From NCBI GenBank assembly GCA_963603285.1, contig CAVCMG010000001.1:1-64000 (forward strand): a stretch of 64,000 bases of DNA, read 5' to 3'. The stretch is from UBA11957 sp963603285. Its GTDB lineage: Bacteria > Bacillota > Clostridia > Lachnospirales > Lachnospiraceae. This document shows positions 49,740 to 59,513 of the stretch, one piece after another. Every line of letters begins with the position of its first letter. The stretch's first letter is position 1. Made by a program: the position numbers and the translations under genes. The notes under the pieces are model-generated. The model was not told the origin of the DNA and made no database searches. It saw only the letters and a program-made list of their open reading frames with translations.

Positions 49740-50648
49740 ATGACAACAACAGTTACCACAACAACATTGGAGCGTAAGCAGTGGCATGGCCCGTATTTTG
49801 GATCTATGCGACTGGAGCTTAAAGAGAATGAGGAGGAATGTGAATATGATGGCGAATATGTGTTGAATACAAAGGCTTTACAGATTGATATGTTAGCCAG
49901 AGCAAAAGGAGAGATTACCTGGGTTCTGGATGAAATTACGCAGGGCTTCCAGCGGCATAACATTATTGAGTTTAAATCACCGGATGATGCGTTGGATTTG
50001 GATGTATTCTATAAGACTTTGGGGTATGGGTGTTTATACAAAGCACAGGGTAGTCATGTAAATGCAATTCGTCGGACAGATATATCGGTTACATTTATCC
50101 GTGAACGAAAACCGGAAAAGTTGTTGCAGGAGCTGGCAGAGTTGTATGACGTTATAGAAAGAGCACCGGGAATTTATATGTTGCAGGGAGAGGGCTTACT
50201 GTTTGCTGTGCAGATTCTCGTCCTGCGCGAGATGACATGGGAAAAACATATCTGGGTAACGGCACTGCAAAGGCAGATTACAAGAGAGCATGCACGGCTA
50301 TTACTTTTGGAAATGCGGAAGCTGGAAAAGGCCGAGGAACGGGAATGGGCTGACTCGGTATTGCAGCTGGCGATTGCAAATAATATAGAAATTTTTGAAA
50401 CACTGAAAGGGGATGAGTTTATGTGTCAGGCATTAAGAGAATTGATGGCAGAAGAGATTAATGAGGAACTGTGTAAGGCAAGATGCAGGGGAGAAAAAGA
50501 GGGTGAGAAGATAGGGGAAGAAAAAGGACAAAAAAGTCTGGGAGAGATTATTAAGCGTCTTCTTAGTGGCGAGGATAAAGAAAAGATTCGTAGCTCGGGT
50601 GTGAATGAAAAGACATTGGACTGGGCGCTGGAGGTGTTGGGAATGTAA
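49740..50648 (+). CDS. PD-(D/E)XK-nuclease-like protein, copy 2
   Basis: A 302-residue paralogue of the protein at 29154. The IIEFKSP core and the whole central region are unchanged; differences are scattered conservative substitutions near the N-terminus and in the charged C-terminal linker. The pattern (clean central domain, variable linker) suggests selection on the folded domain and not simple decay. The function is not recognised beyond the nuclease-like motif. Confidence 0.65.
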   Translation: MTTTVTTTTLERKQWHGPYFGSMRLELKENEEECEYDGEYVLNTKALQIDMLARAKGEITWVLDEITQGFQRHNIIEFKSPDDALDLDVFYKTLGYGCLYKAQGSHVNAIRRTDISVTFIRERKPEKLLQELAELYDVIERAPGIYMLQGEGLLFAVQILVLREMTWEKHIWVTALQRQITREHARLLLLEMRKLEKAEEREWADSVLQLAIANNIEIFETLKGDEFMCQALRELMAEEINEELCKARCRGEKEGEKIGEEKGQKSLGEIIKRLLSGEDKEKIRSSGVNEKTLDWALEVLGM

Positions 50649-50776
50649 TTATAAAGACAACGCGCTTTTCTGGCATTTTTTTAAAAGAAATCCCAGTTTA
50701 GTGAAAGGCAGAAACCGTGCAGGGCTGGTACACTGTGTGCATAAGGAGAAGTGTGTGCATACAGGAGGTGCGAAAG

Positions 50777-53530
50777 ATGCAGGGAACAGATGGAAAATGC
50801 CGGAGAAGATGGCGGATGTGCAGGGATTGGTTGTTTACTACAGAAAAACAGTCCGGAATGGCTTATGATGCGTATCAGCTGACAAAGGCCGGGGCACAGG
50901 TGGGTCCGGCAGCGAGGTCTTATGATGATCATACATGGCAAAGGGTAGAGCTGCCGCATGATTTTGTGGTGACTCAGGATCTGGATGCGGCGGCAGATAA
51001 TTATAATGGATATCTAAAGCGCCCAGATGCGTGGTATCGGCGGTATTTTCAGCTGGATGCTACGGATGAGGGAAAACGTGTCCTTCTGCATTTTGGCGGT
51101 ATCAGTGGAAACAGCGAGATATATCTGAATGGCTGTCTGTTAAAGAAAAATGCTTCCTCCTATCTGGATGTGACAGTAGATATTTCCGATTATGTGTATA
51201 CGGGAACGGATACGAATGTGCTGGCGGTACATATGGACAACAGCGTCCCGGAGGGCTGGTGGTATCAGGGCGGCGGTCTGTACCGGCCGGTGTGGCTGGA
51301 GATCATGGAGCCGGTCTGCTTTGATGAGAGCCGTTTGCAGGTGGTGACAGAGCATGTAAAGGAGAATATCTGGCAGGTGCGTGTAAACGTACCGACACTG
51401 TACATCAGTGACAGGGCACCGGAAATCTGTGTCCGGGCGTTCTGGGAGGATCAGGAGGTAAAGGCCACAGCCATATGCAGCGCGGGACAGACAGTATCTC
51501 TGGTGTTTGAGGCAGAGGATCCGCGGCTGTGGGACATCGGAAACGGGCAGCTGTATCCGCTGGTTTTGCAGATGGAGACAAAGGACGGTCTGGTGGACAG
51601 CGTACAGCAGCTGGTCGGTTTTCGCGAGTTTCGGTTTGATGCCGATGCGGGATTTTTCCTGAACGGAAAACATGTAAAGCTGAAAGGTCTGTGCTTCCAT
51701 GAGGATGAAGGCAACCTGGGCTGGGCGATCGACGCATCGGTTTATGAGAGACGGCTGCAGGAGCTTATGGCCATGGGTGGCAATGCGTACCGCTGTTCCC
51801 ATAATGCACCGGATCCGGTGTTGCTGGATCTGTGCGACCGTTACGGCATTCTGGTGATGGATGAGACAAGAAAATTTTCCTCCGCGGAGGATGGTATGGC
51901 AGAGCTTACACAGCTGATCTGCCGCGACAGGAATCATCCGTCGATCGTATTGTGGTCTCTGGGCAATGAGGAGACGCTGCAGGGAACGTCTGCAGGAAAG
52001 CGGATCGCCCGTTCGATGAAAAAGCTGGCGCATACGCTGGATCCGACCCGTCCGGTGACACTGGCGATGCATCAGGGCTTTGGCCCGGAGGGTGCTGCCG
52101 GGGAAATGGATGTGATCGGCGTCAATTATAACCATGAAAAGCTGGATGAGCTGCGGGCCATGTATCCGGACAGGCCGTTTCTGGGTACGGAGGTGCTGAA
52201 TCTGGCCGATATGATCGTTGAGAGCGGCAATGCACAGCCGGGCGCTGTGGGGGCCTGGGAGACGCTGGAATATGCGGACGGCCATCCATTTTATGCCGGA
52301 ACCTTTGGCTGGGCCGGTGCAGATTACCGGGGAGAACACCGGAATCTGGCCTTTTTCACCGACGCCTGCCCGCTGAGCTGTAACGGCACACGAAAGGACG
52401 GCTTTTACCGCTATCAGGCGCGGTGGACAGATAAGCCGCTGGTACATATATGCGGGCACTGGAATCCGGACAGCTACGCAAAAAACACACCGGGAGAGCT
52501 GCGGAAGGTGCAGATCATCAGTAATCTTCTGGTCGTAAAGCTCTATGTCAACGGGACACTGGTAAAAACGCTGGCAATAGACGATACCCAGATGGCAGAG
52601 ACGTCGATCGCCTATACGCCCGGTGTGATCCGGGCGGAGGGATATCCGTTGCCGGAGAACGATCCCGGGGAAAAACCGGCGGCGGTGGATGAGATACAGA
52701 CAAGCGGCCTGGCCCATCATTTTGTACTGCATCCGGAAAAGCAGGTATATCCGGCAGACGGCACAAGCCGTATGACCTTCTGGATCGAGGTAAAGGATGA
52801 AAACGGTATCCAGGTACCGATGGCAGCGCATAATTTCCGCATTACCTGTGAGGGGGATGCCCGGATCGTGTGCACGGACAATGCGGATCCGTATTGCAGC
52901 TGCTTCCCGGAACCGTCCGAAATGGGGTTATATAAGGGCAGAGGAAAGGCTGTGCTGCAGGCAGGGCTGACAGAAGGCAACGTACGGGTGACAGTGACCG
53001 GAGAGGCAATTCTTCCGGCATCCTGTGAGGTTACACTTACAGAACCGAAAGAGTGTCCGATGGAGCTTTCTGATCCCAGTTCACCGTTTATCAACGACTG
53101 GTTTGTTTCCCGGATCTATTCGGAAAAACCGGATATCTACGAGTATACAACGGATGATAATTATGCCTTCTGGCGTAAATCGCTGGAGCGTGCGACGATG
53201 GTGGAGCAGTCGCTGCCATTCTTCTATGGCCGGGGCGGCGGTGGCTATGTGATCTACTGTATGGAGCCGAACATGCCGCCGTTACAGGAGAACGAAACCG
53301 GAAAGGTTGTATTCGAAGAGATCACGGGCAGCTGTGAGATCCTGATCTCGATGCGGGATTACGATAACCGAATCCTCAAACGATATTATCTGGAAAGCAC
53401 TGAGGAGGAGCCGAGAAGCCTGTCTGTCGAGCTGCCGGGCGTCGTGTCGGATGACCGTCTGATCATTAAGCTGCTGATCCGGGGTACACACAGCAAATGT
53501 GGTCTGACCGGTTCGGTGCGTTTTGCCTGA
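50777..53530 (+). CDS. Glycoside hydrolase family 2 enzyme (beta-galactosidase/glucuronidase-like), first
   Basis: A 917-residue cytosolic glycosidase without signal peptide. Order: N-terminal jelly-roll sugar-binding domain (about 40-185, WYRRYFQL), Ig-like domain (about 190-280), TIM barrel (about 285-590), then two C-terminal beta domains. The acid/base Glu is E398 (VLWSLGNEE) and the likely nucleophile E472 (FLGTEVLN). ATG 50777 has AGGAGG eight bases upstream; the open frame begins earlier without one. The enzyme resembles GH2 beta-galactosidases with long C-termini. It stands between repeat copy 2 and a two-component system; it may belong to the carbohydrate locus that continues to the window end. 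Confidence 0.9.
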   Translation: MQGTDGKCRRRWRMCRDWLFTTEKQSGMAYDAYQLTKAGAQVGPAARSYDDHTWQRVELPHDFVVTQDLDAAADNYNGYLKRPDAWYRRYFQLDATDEGKRVLLHFGGISGNSEIYLNGCLLKKNASSYLDVTVDISDYVYTGTDTNVLAVHMDNSVPEGWWYQGGGLYRPVWLEIMEPVCFDESRLQVVTEHVKENIWQVRVNVPTLYISDRAPEICVRAFWEDQEVKATAICSAGQTVSLVFEAEDPRLWDIGNGQLYPLVLQMETKDGLVDSVQQLVGFREFRFDADAGFFLNGKHVKLKGLCFHEDEGNLGWAIDASVYERRLQELMAMGGNAYRCSHNAPDPVLLDLCDRYGILVMDETRKFSSAEDGMAELTQLICRDRNHPSIVLWSLGNEETLQGTSAGKRIARSMKKLAHTLDPTRPVTLAMHQGFGPEGAAGEMDVIGVNYNHEKLDELRAMYPDRPFLGTEVLNLADMIVESGNAQPGAVGAWETLEYADGHPFYAGTFGWAGADYRGEHRNLAFFTDACPLSCNGTRKDGFYRYQARWTDKPLVHICGHWNPDSYAKNTPGELRKVQIISNLLVVKLYVNGTLVKTLAIDDTQMAETSIAYTPGVIRAEGYPLPENDPGEKPAAVDEIQTSGLAHHFVLHPEKQVYPADGTSRMTFWIEVKDENGIQVPMAAHNFRITCEGDARIVCTDNADPYCSCFPEPSEMGLYKGRGKAVLQAGLTEGNVRVTVTGEAILPASCEVTLTEPKECPMELSDPSSPFINDWFVSRIYSEKPDIYEYTTDDNYAFWRKSLERATMVEQSLPFFYGRGGGGYVIYCMEPNMPPLQENETGKVVFEEITGSCEILISMRDYDNRILKRYYLESTEEEPRSLSVELPGVVSDDRLIIKLLIRGTHSKCGLTGSVRFA

Positions 53531-53617
53531 GAATATCAAGTAGAAAATTGTGAAACATGCATAAAAATATAAAGGTATATAACAGTGTTCATGGGCATTT
53601 TGAATAAAATGTGCTAC

Positions 53618-53649
53618 AATAAAGCGTACGGATCGTCGTACGCTTTATT
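53618..53649 (+). terminator. Hairpin after the first GH2 gene
   Basis: AATAAAGCGTACG (53618-53630) pairs perfectly with CGTACGCTTTATT (53637-53649) around GATCGT. The U-rich descending arm is terminator-like although no separate T run follows. Confidence 0.65.
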
Positions 53650-53651
53650 GT

Positions 53652-53705
53652 GATTTACGCGAGCAGACAGACCAAGTCCGTGCTTGCACAGAACTCTGGC
53701 GACTT
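53652..53705. repeat. Dispersed intergenic repeat, copy 2
   Basis: Shares ATTTACGCGAGCA, AAGTCCGTGCTTGCAC and TGGCGAC with 31661-31712 and likewise follows a hairpin. It occupies most of the leader of the histidine kinase gene. Confidence 0.55.
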
Positions 53706-53752
53706 CTAAAGAATGCAGAGATAAAGACAGTCTGAAAAGGCGGGATGAGAGA

Positions 53753-55540
53753 ATGAACAGATGGCGGATAAAATTAAGAGATAAATTTTTTGTGTCGATT
53801 TTACTTGTGGCGTTGATCATGATCATACTGTTTGACGGCGTGGGGCTTCTGGTTTCGAAAAACAAGCTGAATGCCAACACGCAGGAGCTGGCGATGGAGC
53901 TTCTGGAGCAGATCTCGGAAAATACGGAGGCCAGTACGGAGGCTCTGCTCAGCCGGACGTTTGATTTTATGACGGATGCCTCGTTAAAAACGATCCTGCA
54001 GGCAGACCGGAGGGAGATCTATCAGATGGGCATCCAGAAATACCGGCAGCAGATCCGTACGATCGGCAGTCAGTATTTTTCCACATCTTCCCCGGTATAT
54101 GCTGTGTATGTTAACAACCAGAAAAATGTCAGCAGCTGGTGGATAAAATACAGCAAAAGCTTTAATTACAGCAATGTGTCGGAAGGCTATGTGAAGCAGA
54201 TCCTCAAAAAGGCGCAGGAAAGCATGGAGGCGGTGCGCCACAATACGAGCTGGTTTGTCGATGAGACAGATAATACGGTGTATCTGGCGAGAAATATTCT
54301 CCGGACAGAAAACAATCTGGGCGAGACCTATGCTACCGTGGTTTTTGCGATCAGCGCGGACTTCTTTACCCCGGTGACGGCAGATTCGCATCTGATCTCC
54401 AGCCATGAGCTGATCTTTCAGAACCGGCTGACCGGCATGGTCTATACCGACAGCGCGAACGAAACACTGGCTGACAAGTACGTGGAAAAGGATTTTACCG
54501 CGTATGGCCGGAGCATCGACAAGGTAAAAATGGATGGCGACCGTTTCCTGCTGATCAAGTATGCCAACCGCACCGCAGACTGGAATCTGTACTGCGCGGT
54601 GCCGGAGTACAAGTATATGGGCGCTGTCAATTCGCTGGCCTATTATATGGTCGGAGTAGTGGTGATCGCGGTCTGTATTTCCCTGCTGATCTCGTATATC
54701 ATGTCCAACAGCATGACGCAGAATATCCGCGATCTGGAAAAGACGATCAGCCGGGTAGAGCAGGGCGATTTTGCCGTACATATCGTGCCGTCGAGCCGGG
54801 ATGAGATCGGAGATCTGTGCCAGCATTTCAATCATATGTCGGACAAGATCGAGGAACTGATCCAGCAGGCGTACCGGGAAGGTAAGGAGAAGGAAAAGCT
54901 TAAGATGACGGTGTTAAAAGCCCAGGTCAATCCGCATTTTCTGTACAATTCCCTCGGCTCCATCAAGTGTATGGCGAGGATGGAGGGCAAGGAGGACATC
55001 GCCCGGATGACGCAGGCGCTGATCGATCTGTTGCGGGCTTCGCTGGGAAAAACCAGCGAATTTCAGACGGTCGAGCAGGAGATCGAATATGTCCGCAACT
55101 ATTTTGTCCTGCAGCTGTACCGGTATGAGGATGCTTTCCGGGTAGAATACCACATCGCGGAGGAGACAAAGGGGCTGATCATGCTGAATTTTATCCTGCA
55201 GCCGCTGGTGGAAAATGCTGTATTTCATGGGATTGAGATGTCCCGGGGCAACGGCGTGATCTCCATATCCTCGGCGATCCGTGAGAACCGGCTGGTGCTG
55301 ACGGTACGGGATAATGGCGTGGGCATGACGCCGGAGCAGCTGAATAGACTGTTTGCGGAAAAATCGCAGCATTATGAGGGCCTTAACAGTATCGGTGTGC
55401 GCAATGTATACCAGCGGATCCAGCAATATTTCGGCGAAGAATACGGTCTGGTCTATACGAGCAGTCCGGGACAGGGCTGTACAGTAGAAGTGATCCTGCC
55501 TGTATTTCATACGAGGGAAGGGGTGAAGACGAATGTATAA
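53753..55540 (+). CDS. Sensor histidine kinase (YesM type)
   Basis: A 595-residue membrane kinase: TM1 (about 12-32), a large extracellular sensor region (about 35-295), TM2 (about 298-322), a HAMP domain (about 325-375), the His_kinase phospho-acceptor with H395 in VNPHFLYNSLGSIK, and a C-terminal ATPase domain with NAVFHG and DNGVGM. YesM kinases usually respond to oligosaccharides and control nearby transporter genes. ATG 53753 is the first Met before the charged pre-TM segment NRWRIKLRDK; its ribosome site is weak. It overlaps the response regulator by eight bases. Confidence 0.93.
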   Translation: MNRWRIKLRDKFFVSILLVALIMIILFDGVGLLVSKNKLNANTQELAMELLEQISENTEASTEALLSRTFDFMTDASLKTILQADRREIYQMGIQKYRQQIRTIGSQYFSTSSPVYAVYVNNQKNVSSWWIKYSKSFNYSNVSEGYVKQILKKAQESMEAVRHNTSWFVDETDNTVYLARNILRTENNLGETYATVVFAISADFFTPVTADSHLISSHELIFQNRLTGMVYTDSANETLADKYVEKDFTAYGRSIDKVKMDGDRFLLIKYANRTADWNLYCAVPEYKYMGAVNSLAYYMVGVVVIAVCISLLISYIMSNSMTQNIRDLEKTISRVEQGDFAVHIVPSSRDEIGDLCQHFNHMSDKIEELIQQAYREGKEKEKLKMTVLKAQVNPHFLYNSLGSIKCMARMEGKEDIARMTQALIDLLRASLGKTSEFQTVEQEIEYVRNYFVLQLYRYEDAFRVEYHIAEETKGLIMLNFILQPLVENAVFHGIEMSRGNGVISISSAIRENRLVLTVRDNGVGMTPEQLNRLFAEKSQHYEGLNSIGVRNVYQRIQQYFGEEYGLVYTSSPGQGCTVEVILPVFHTREGVKTNV

Positions 55541-57104
55541 TCTGATGATCGTGGAGGATGACCGGTTTTACCGGTATGAGATCGCCAATTATCTGCCGTG
55601 GGAGGAATACGGCTTTACAATCTGCGCGGAGGCGATCAACGGACGTACCGCCATGGAACAGATGGCGGAGAAAAAGCCGGATGTGATCTTTACGGATATC
55701 AGCATGCCGGAGATGAACGGCATCGAGCTGATCCGGAGGGTGCGGGAGCAGTACCCGTATATACAGATCGTGGTTTTAAGCTCCTACAGTGATTTTACCT
55801 TTGTCAAGGATGCGATGAAGCTTGGCGCTATGGATTATATCTTAAAGCACAGTATGCAGCCGGAGGATGTGATCCAGTTGCTTACCCGTATCCGGGGAAA
55901 AATAGGGCAGCAGGAGGAGGAAAAGCGCAAAGCGCAGTTTTTCCAGGCAAATTTCTCCGCGGTATCGGACAAATATCTGAAGCGATATCTGCAGGAGCAG
56001 TATAAGGCGGAGGATATGGCGCCCTTCTGGGAGGCGGTCGGTTACGAGAAAAAGCCGGATAATCTGACGCTTCTCCTTCTGAAGCTGCCGGTGCAGGACG
56101 ATGAGCTGCACCGCCGGGTGCGTCATGCCCTCGAAAAGGTTTTAGAGGACAGCGAATTTATCGTCAGCATGGATGCGGACAGTCTGGTGATTCTTTTGTC
56201 GATGGCGAATGAAAAGAGTGCGCTGCGGATCCTGGAGTATGTGACGCGGCGGATATCCGTGCTGTATGGCGTACTGACGGATCTGGATCTGCACGGCTTT
56301 TCCATGGGCGTCAGCGATACAATCTGGAATATGCAGGCGATCCATACGCTGTATCAGCAGGCCGATCTGGCACAGGCCCAGAGCGTATACGACGGATATG
56401 ATAAGACGTATTTCTATTGTAATGTCCGCAGCTCGAAGGAGGAGCTGAATCTGGAGCATGCGGTGCAGGAGCTTTCGGATCTTCTGCATGAGGGACAGAT
56501 ACAGCAGGCCAGAGAGGGTTTCGCAGACATCATGGAGGATCTGCGCAAGACGCGGCCGGGCAAACGGGAGCTGCAAAAGGCCTTTTTTATGCTGAGTCAT
56601 GTTTTTTACCGGGTATCCGTTTCGGAAAAAATGGATCTGATGGAGATCCTCGGTGTGCGGCGGATCTCGGAGCATTGGTGTGAATCCTTTAAATCGCTGC
56701 AGAGCATGGAGGACAGGATCACATCGGCGCTGGATGCACTGGAAAGGCTTTACGATGCGAAAAACAGCGGACAGCAGATCAACAGCCGTCAGGCACAGGC
56801 GATCATGAATTATATTGAAAAGAATTATATGAAGGAGCTGTCTCTGGACATTCTTGCGGACGAATTCTGCCTGACGCCAAATTACCTGTGCAAGGTCTTT
56901 AAGAGCGGTACGGGCATCAAGCTGACGCAGTATATCAATCAGGTGCGCATTGCAGGAGCCAAAAAGCTGATGCGCCAGACGAACCTGCGTTCCCATGAGA
57001 TCGCCGAGATGGTGGGCTTTTCCAGCGCCTCCTATTATTCTACGATTTTCAAACAGGTGACGGGAATGACGGTTTCTGAATATAAGGATAGTATTTTACA
57101 ATAA
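55533..57104 (+). CDS. Response regulator with AraC-type DNA-binding domain (YesN type)
   Basis: A 523-residue cytosolic regulator: receiver domain (1-120) with phospho-acceptor D55 in VIFTDISMPEMNG, a long central region (about 150-410), and a C-terminal AraC double helix-turn-helix (about 425-520: SLDILADEFCLTPNYLCKVFK, IAEMVGFSSASYYSTIFKQ). It is coupled to the kinase upstream and most likely activates the ABC transporter and GH2 genes that follow. Confidence 0.94.
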   Translation: MYNLMIVEDDRFYRYEIANYLPWEEYGFTICAEAINGRTAMEQMAEKKPDVIFTDISMPEMNGIELIRRVREQYPYIQIVVLSSYSDFTFVKDAMKLGAMDYILKHSMQPEDVIQLLTRIRGKIGQQEEEKRKAQFFQANFSAVSDKYLKRYLQEQYKAEDMAPFWEAVGYEKKPDNLTLLLLKLPVQDDELHRRVRHALEKVLEDSEFIVSMDADSLVILLSMANEKSALRILEYVTRRISVLYGVLTDLDLHGFSMGVSDTIWNMQAIHTLYQQADLAQAQSVYDGYDKTYFYCNVRSSKEELNLEHAVQELSDLLHEGQIQQAREGFADIMEDLRKTRPGKRELQKAFFMLSHVFYRVSVSEKMDLMEILGVRRISEHWCESFKSLQSMEDRITSALDALERLYDAKNSGQQINSRQAQAIMNYIEKNYMKELSLDILADEFCLTPNYLCKVFKSGTGIKLTQYINQVRIAGAKKLMRQTNLRSHEIAEMVGFSSASYYSTIFKQVTGMTVSEYKDSILQ

Positions 57105-57227
57105 AACCCATTTTTTTGAAATGCTGATTCGGGCAAAGCGCGGTATTCTTTTATCACAGGAAGTCCTTAACAGGACAAGAGAAGCTTACGAAAAAGGCAA
57201 ACGAAAGAGACAAAAGGAGGTCTTGTC

Positions 57228-58586
57228 ATGAAAAAAAGAATGCTCAGCATAGGTCTGACAGCAGCTCTGGCACTTGGTACACTGGCAGGCTGTGGTTCCA
57301 CTTCCGGTTCGGGTACACCGGCATCTTCCGGTACACCGGAAAACTCTGCAACATCTGCAGCGCAGGCAAACACCGATTCCACAGAGGAAGTCACCCTGAC
57401 ACTGAGCCATGATCTGAACGAGGAAAACTCGATCAGCTTTATGGAGCAGGCAATCGAAAAGTTTGAGGAAGCCAATCCGGGTATCAAGATCGATATGGAG
57501 ACGCTGTCTTCCGATGATTACAACTCAATGTTAAGAAACAAGATCGCAGCGGACGATGTACCGGATCTGTTTTTTATTGATGATATCAATAAGAAACATG
57601 AATTTATCGATGCCGGTATTGTAGCCGATATTTCCGATCAGTCCTGGCTGGCAGAAAACGTACAGGAAAATGCGATCGCAGCCTGTACAGAGGATGGCAA
57701 GACTTGGTGTCTGCCGATGTTTGTCAGCGGTATGTTCGTTACCTATAATAAAGATGTTTTTGAGGCTGCAGGTATCAAAGAAACACCGGAGACATGGAGC
57801 GCTTTTCTGGATGATTGTCAGAAGATCAAAGATTCCGGAAAGACACCGATCGCAGCAGGTTTCCAGGAACAGTGGGTACTGTTCTCTGATGAGCAGTGTG
57901 ATTCCGTAGTAACAACCGTAAAGAACGACAAGAATAACCGTCTGGAGCTGGCTGAAGGCAAAACCACATGGACAGAAGACAAAGGCCATTTCTCCGAGGT
58001 ATTAAAGAGAATGAAAGAAAGATTCCAGTATGTCAATGATGATCCGTTTGGTACAGACTGGAATACCGCACAGAATATGCTGGCAACCGGCGAGGCCGGT
58101 ATGATCCTCAATGGTTCCTGGACACCGGCCGGTATCACATCGATCAATCCGGATGCCAATATCGGTATCTTCCCGCTGCCGTTGACGGAAGATGCAGCAG
58201 ACTGCAAGCTGCCTCTGCATGTTTCACCAGGTGGATTTGCTGTACATGAGCAGTCTCCATATAAAGAGCAGGCGTTAAAATTCCTTGAGTTCTTATCCAC
58301 ACCGGAGATCGGCGAGCTGGAGCAGAATGTCAAGGGTGATATTTCCGCATGCAAGAATCTGGATATCAAAGAGGATGCCGGCGTGCTGTATGATATTTCC
58401 CAGTATATCAATCAGGATAAGGTCTTTGACTGGACCGGATATTCTGAGCTGTTTGCCTCCGATGAGCTGGAGCAGATCACAACAGATGTAGAGACAGAAT
58501 TCCTGATGGATAAGGATATGACGGTAGAGCAGGCGCTGCAGATGATGGATGAGAAATTTGCCAGTGCCCTTGCTGCAAAGAAATAA
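57228..58586 (+). CDS. Carbohydrate ABC transporter substrate-binding lipoprotein (family 1)
   Basis: A 452-residue lipoprotein with lipobox LAGC (Cys about 22), a Gly/Ser/Thr linker and a family-1 solute-binding fold: VTLTLSHDLNEENS, DVPDLFFIDDINKK, WCLPMFVSGMFVTYNKDVFEAAG and GEAGMILNGSWTPAGI. It binds an oligosaccharide released or recognised outside. AAAGGAGGT precedes the ATG. It is 123 bases behind the response regulator and first of the transporter genes; a GTCCT/AGGAC hairpin near 57161-57174 lies in that gap. Confidence 0.94.
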   Translation: MKKRMLSIGLTAALALGTLAGCGSTSGSGTPASSGTPENSATSAAQANTDSTEEVTLTLSHDLNEENSISFMEQAIEKFEEANPGIKIDMETLSSDDYNSMLRNKIAADDVPDLFFIDDINKKHEFIDAGIVADISDQSWLAENVQENAIAACTEDGKTWCLPMFVSGMFVTYNKDVFEAAGIKETPETWSAFLDDCQKIKDSGKTPIAAGFQEQWVLFSDEQCDSVVTTVKNDKNNRLELAEGKTTWTEDKGHFSEVLKRMKERFQYVNDDPFGTDWNTAQNMLATGEAGMILNGSWTPAGITSINPDANIGIFPLPLTEDAADCKLPLHVSPGGFAVHEQSPYKEQALKFLEFLSTPEIGELEQNVKGDISACKNLDIKEDAGVLYDISQYINQDKVFDWTGYSELFASDELEQITTDVETEFLMDKDMTVEQALQMMDEKFASALAAKK

Positions 58587-58616
58587 GACGAAGCACGTTT
58601 ACAGTTAAAGAATATG

Positions 58617-58643
58617 GCGGGTGCTCCCCGAAGGGGCATCCGC
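58617..58643 (+). promoter_or_regulatory. Intercistronic hairpin after the binding-protein gene
   Basis: GCGGGTG...CCCC-GAA-GGGG...CATCCGC with a small CT bulge and no T run. Same position logic as the hairpin at 7543: it likely protects the abundant binding-protein mRNA. Confidence 0.65.
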
Positions 58644-58658
58644 TGGAAATGAGGAAAT

Positions 58659-59513
58659 ATGAAGAGGAATATTAAAAGAGAGCTGGTTGATTTCAGCTTT
58701 TTAATACCTGTTCTATTTTTTTTCGGTTTTTCTATCGTCATTCCGTTCATCTCTGGACTCAATATAGCCCTGACAGACTGGAATGGCGTCAGCAGAGAAA
58801 TGAATTTTGTCGGTTTGCGAAACTTTATCAATATTTTTTCAAACGCCGATATCCTGCAGCCGATTAAAAATACCGTGGTATATACGCTGATCGTAACGAT
58901 CCTTGGTAATGTGATCTCCCTGCTTTTAGCGCTGGCGATCAACCGGAAGTTCAGGGGCAGAACCTTTGCCCGTATCGCATTTTTCCTGCCGACATCCATC
59001 AGTGTTATCCTGGCTGTATTTATCTGGGGTTACATTTTCCGTGATGTATTTAAATCACTGTTCGGATGGAGCAGTCTTTTAGGTAACAAGAGTACGGTTT
59101 TATGGGGTATTGCAATCATCCATATGTGGATCGACGTCGGTATCAATATGCTGGTCTATCTGTCATCGCTGACGACAGTGCCAAAGGAGCTGTACGAATC
59201 CGCAGAGCTTGACGGCGCTACGGACACCCAGAAATTTTTCAAGGTAACACTGCCGATGATCGTTCCGGCATTTACCACCTGTATCACACTGTCTCTGACC
59301 TATGGTCTCAGAGAGTTTGCAACGCCGTTTGCGGCAACGCAGGGCGGCCCGGCAGGTTCCTCGGAAACGATCGGTATGTACATCTACAATCATCTGATGA
59401 GCTACAACAAAGCCGGATATGGTCAGGCGATCTCCATCGTCTTTACCATCGTGCTGATTGCCATAGGTGCGGGCCTGTCAGGTGCACTCAGAAAGAAAGA
59501 GGTGGAGATTTAA
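58659..59513 (+). CDS. Carbohydrate ABC transporter permease (MalF type)
   Basis: A 284-residue membrane protein with six hydrophobic segments and the EAA loop PKELYESAELDGATDTQKFF that docks to the ATPase. The start ATG follows GAGGAAA. Its stop codon directly abuts the start of the second permease. No ATPase gene is present here; such systems share a general MsmX-type ATPase encoded elsewhere. Confidence 0.93.
   Translation: MKRNIKRELVDFSFLIPVLFFFGFSIVIPFISGLNIALTDWNGVSREMNFVGLRNFINIFSNADILQPIKNTVVYTLIVTILGNVISLLLALAINRKFRGRTFARIAFFLPTSISVILAVFIWGYIFRDVFKSLFGWSSLLGNKSTVLWGIAIIHMWIDVGINMLVYLSSLTTVPKELYESAELDGATDTQKFFKVTLPMIVPAFTTCITLSLTYGLREFATPFAATQGGPAGSSETIGMYIYNHLMSYNKAGYGQAISIVFTIVLIAIGAGLSGALRKKEVEI

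Larger units (their letters stand above)
49439..50648 (+). repeat. 1.2 kb direct repeat, copy 2
   Basis: Same unit as 28852-30050: palindrome, promoter, conserved leader and PD-(D/E)XK-like gene, ending at the stop codon. A 12-base in-frame insertion near 50510 (extra GEEK-type codons) distinguishes it. Confidence 0.85.

Noticed and set aside
28852..50648. Classical composite transposon
   Set aside because: The bracketing units lack visible terminal inverted repeats, target duplications and a DDE transposase, so I describe them only as direct repeats with a nuclease-like gene.
53614..53880. Minus-strand small ORFs with CKHGL-ARVN peptides (also 31487-31726)
   Set aside because: The common peptide is the translation of a short dispersed DNA repeat; surrounding residues differ and no ribosome site is present.
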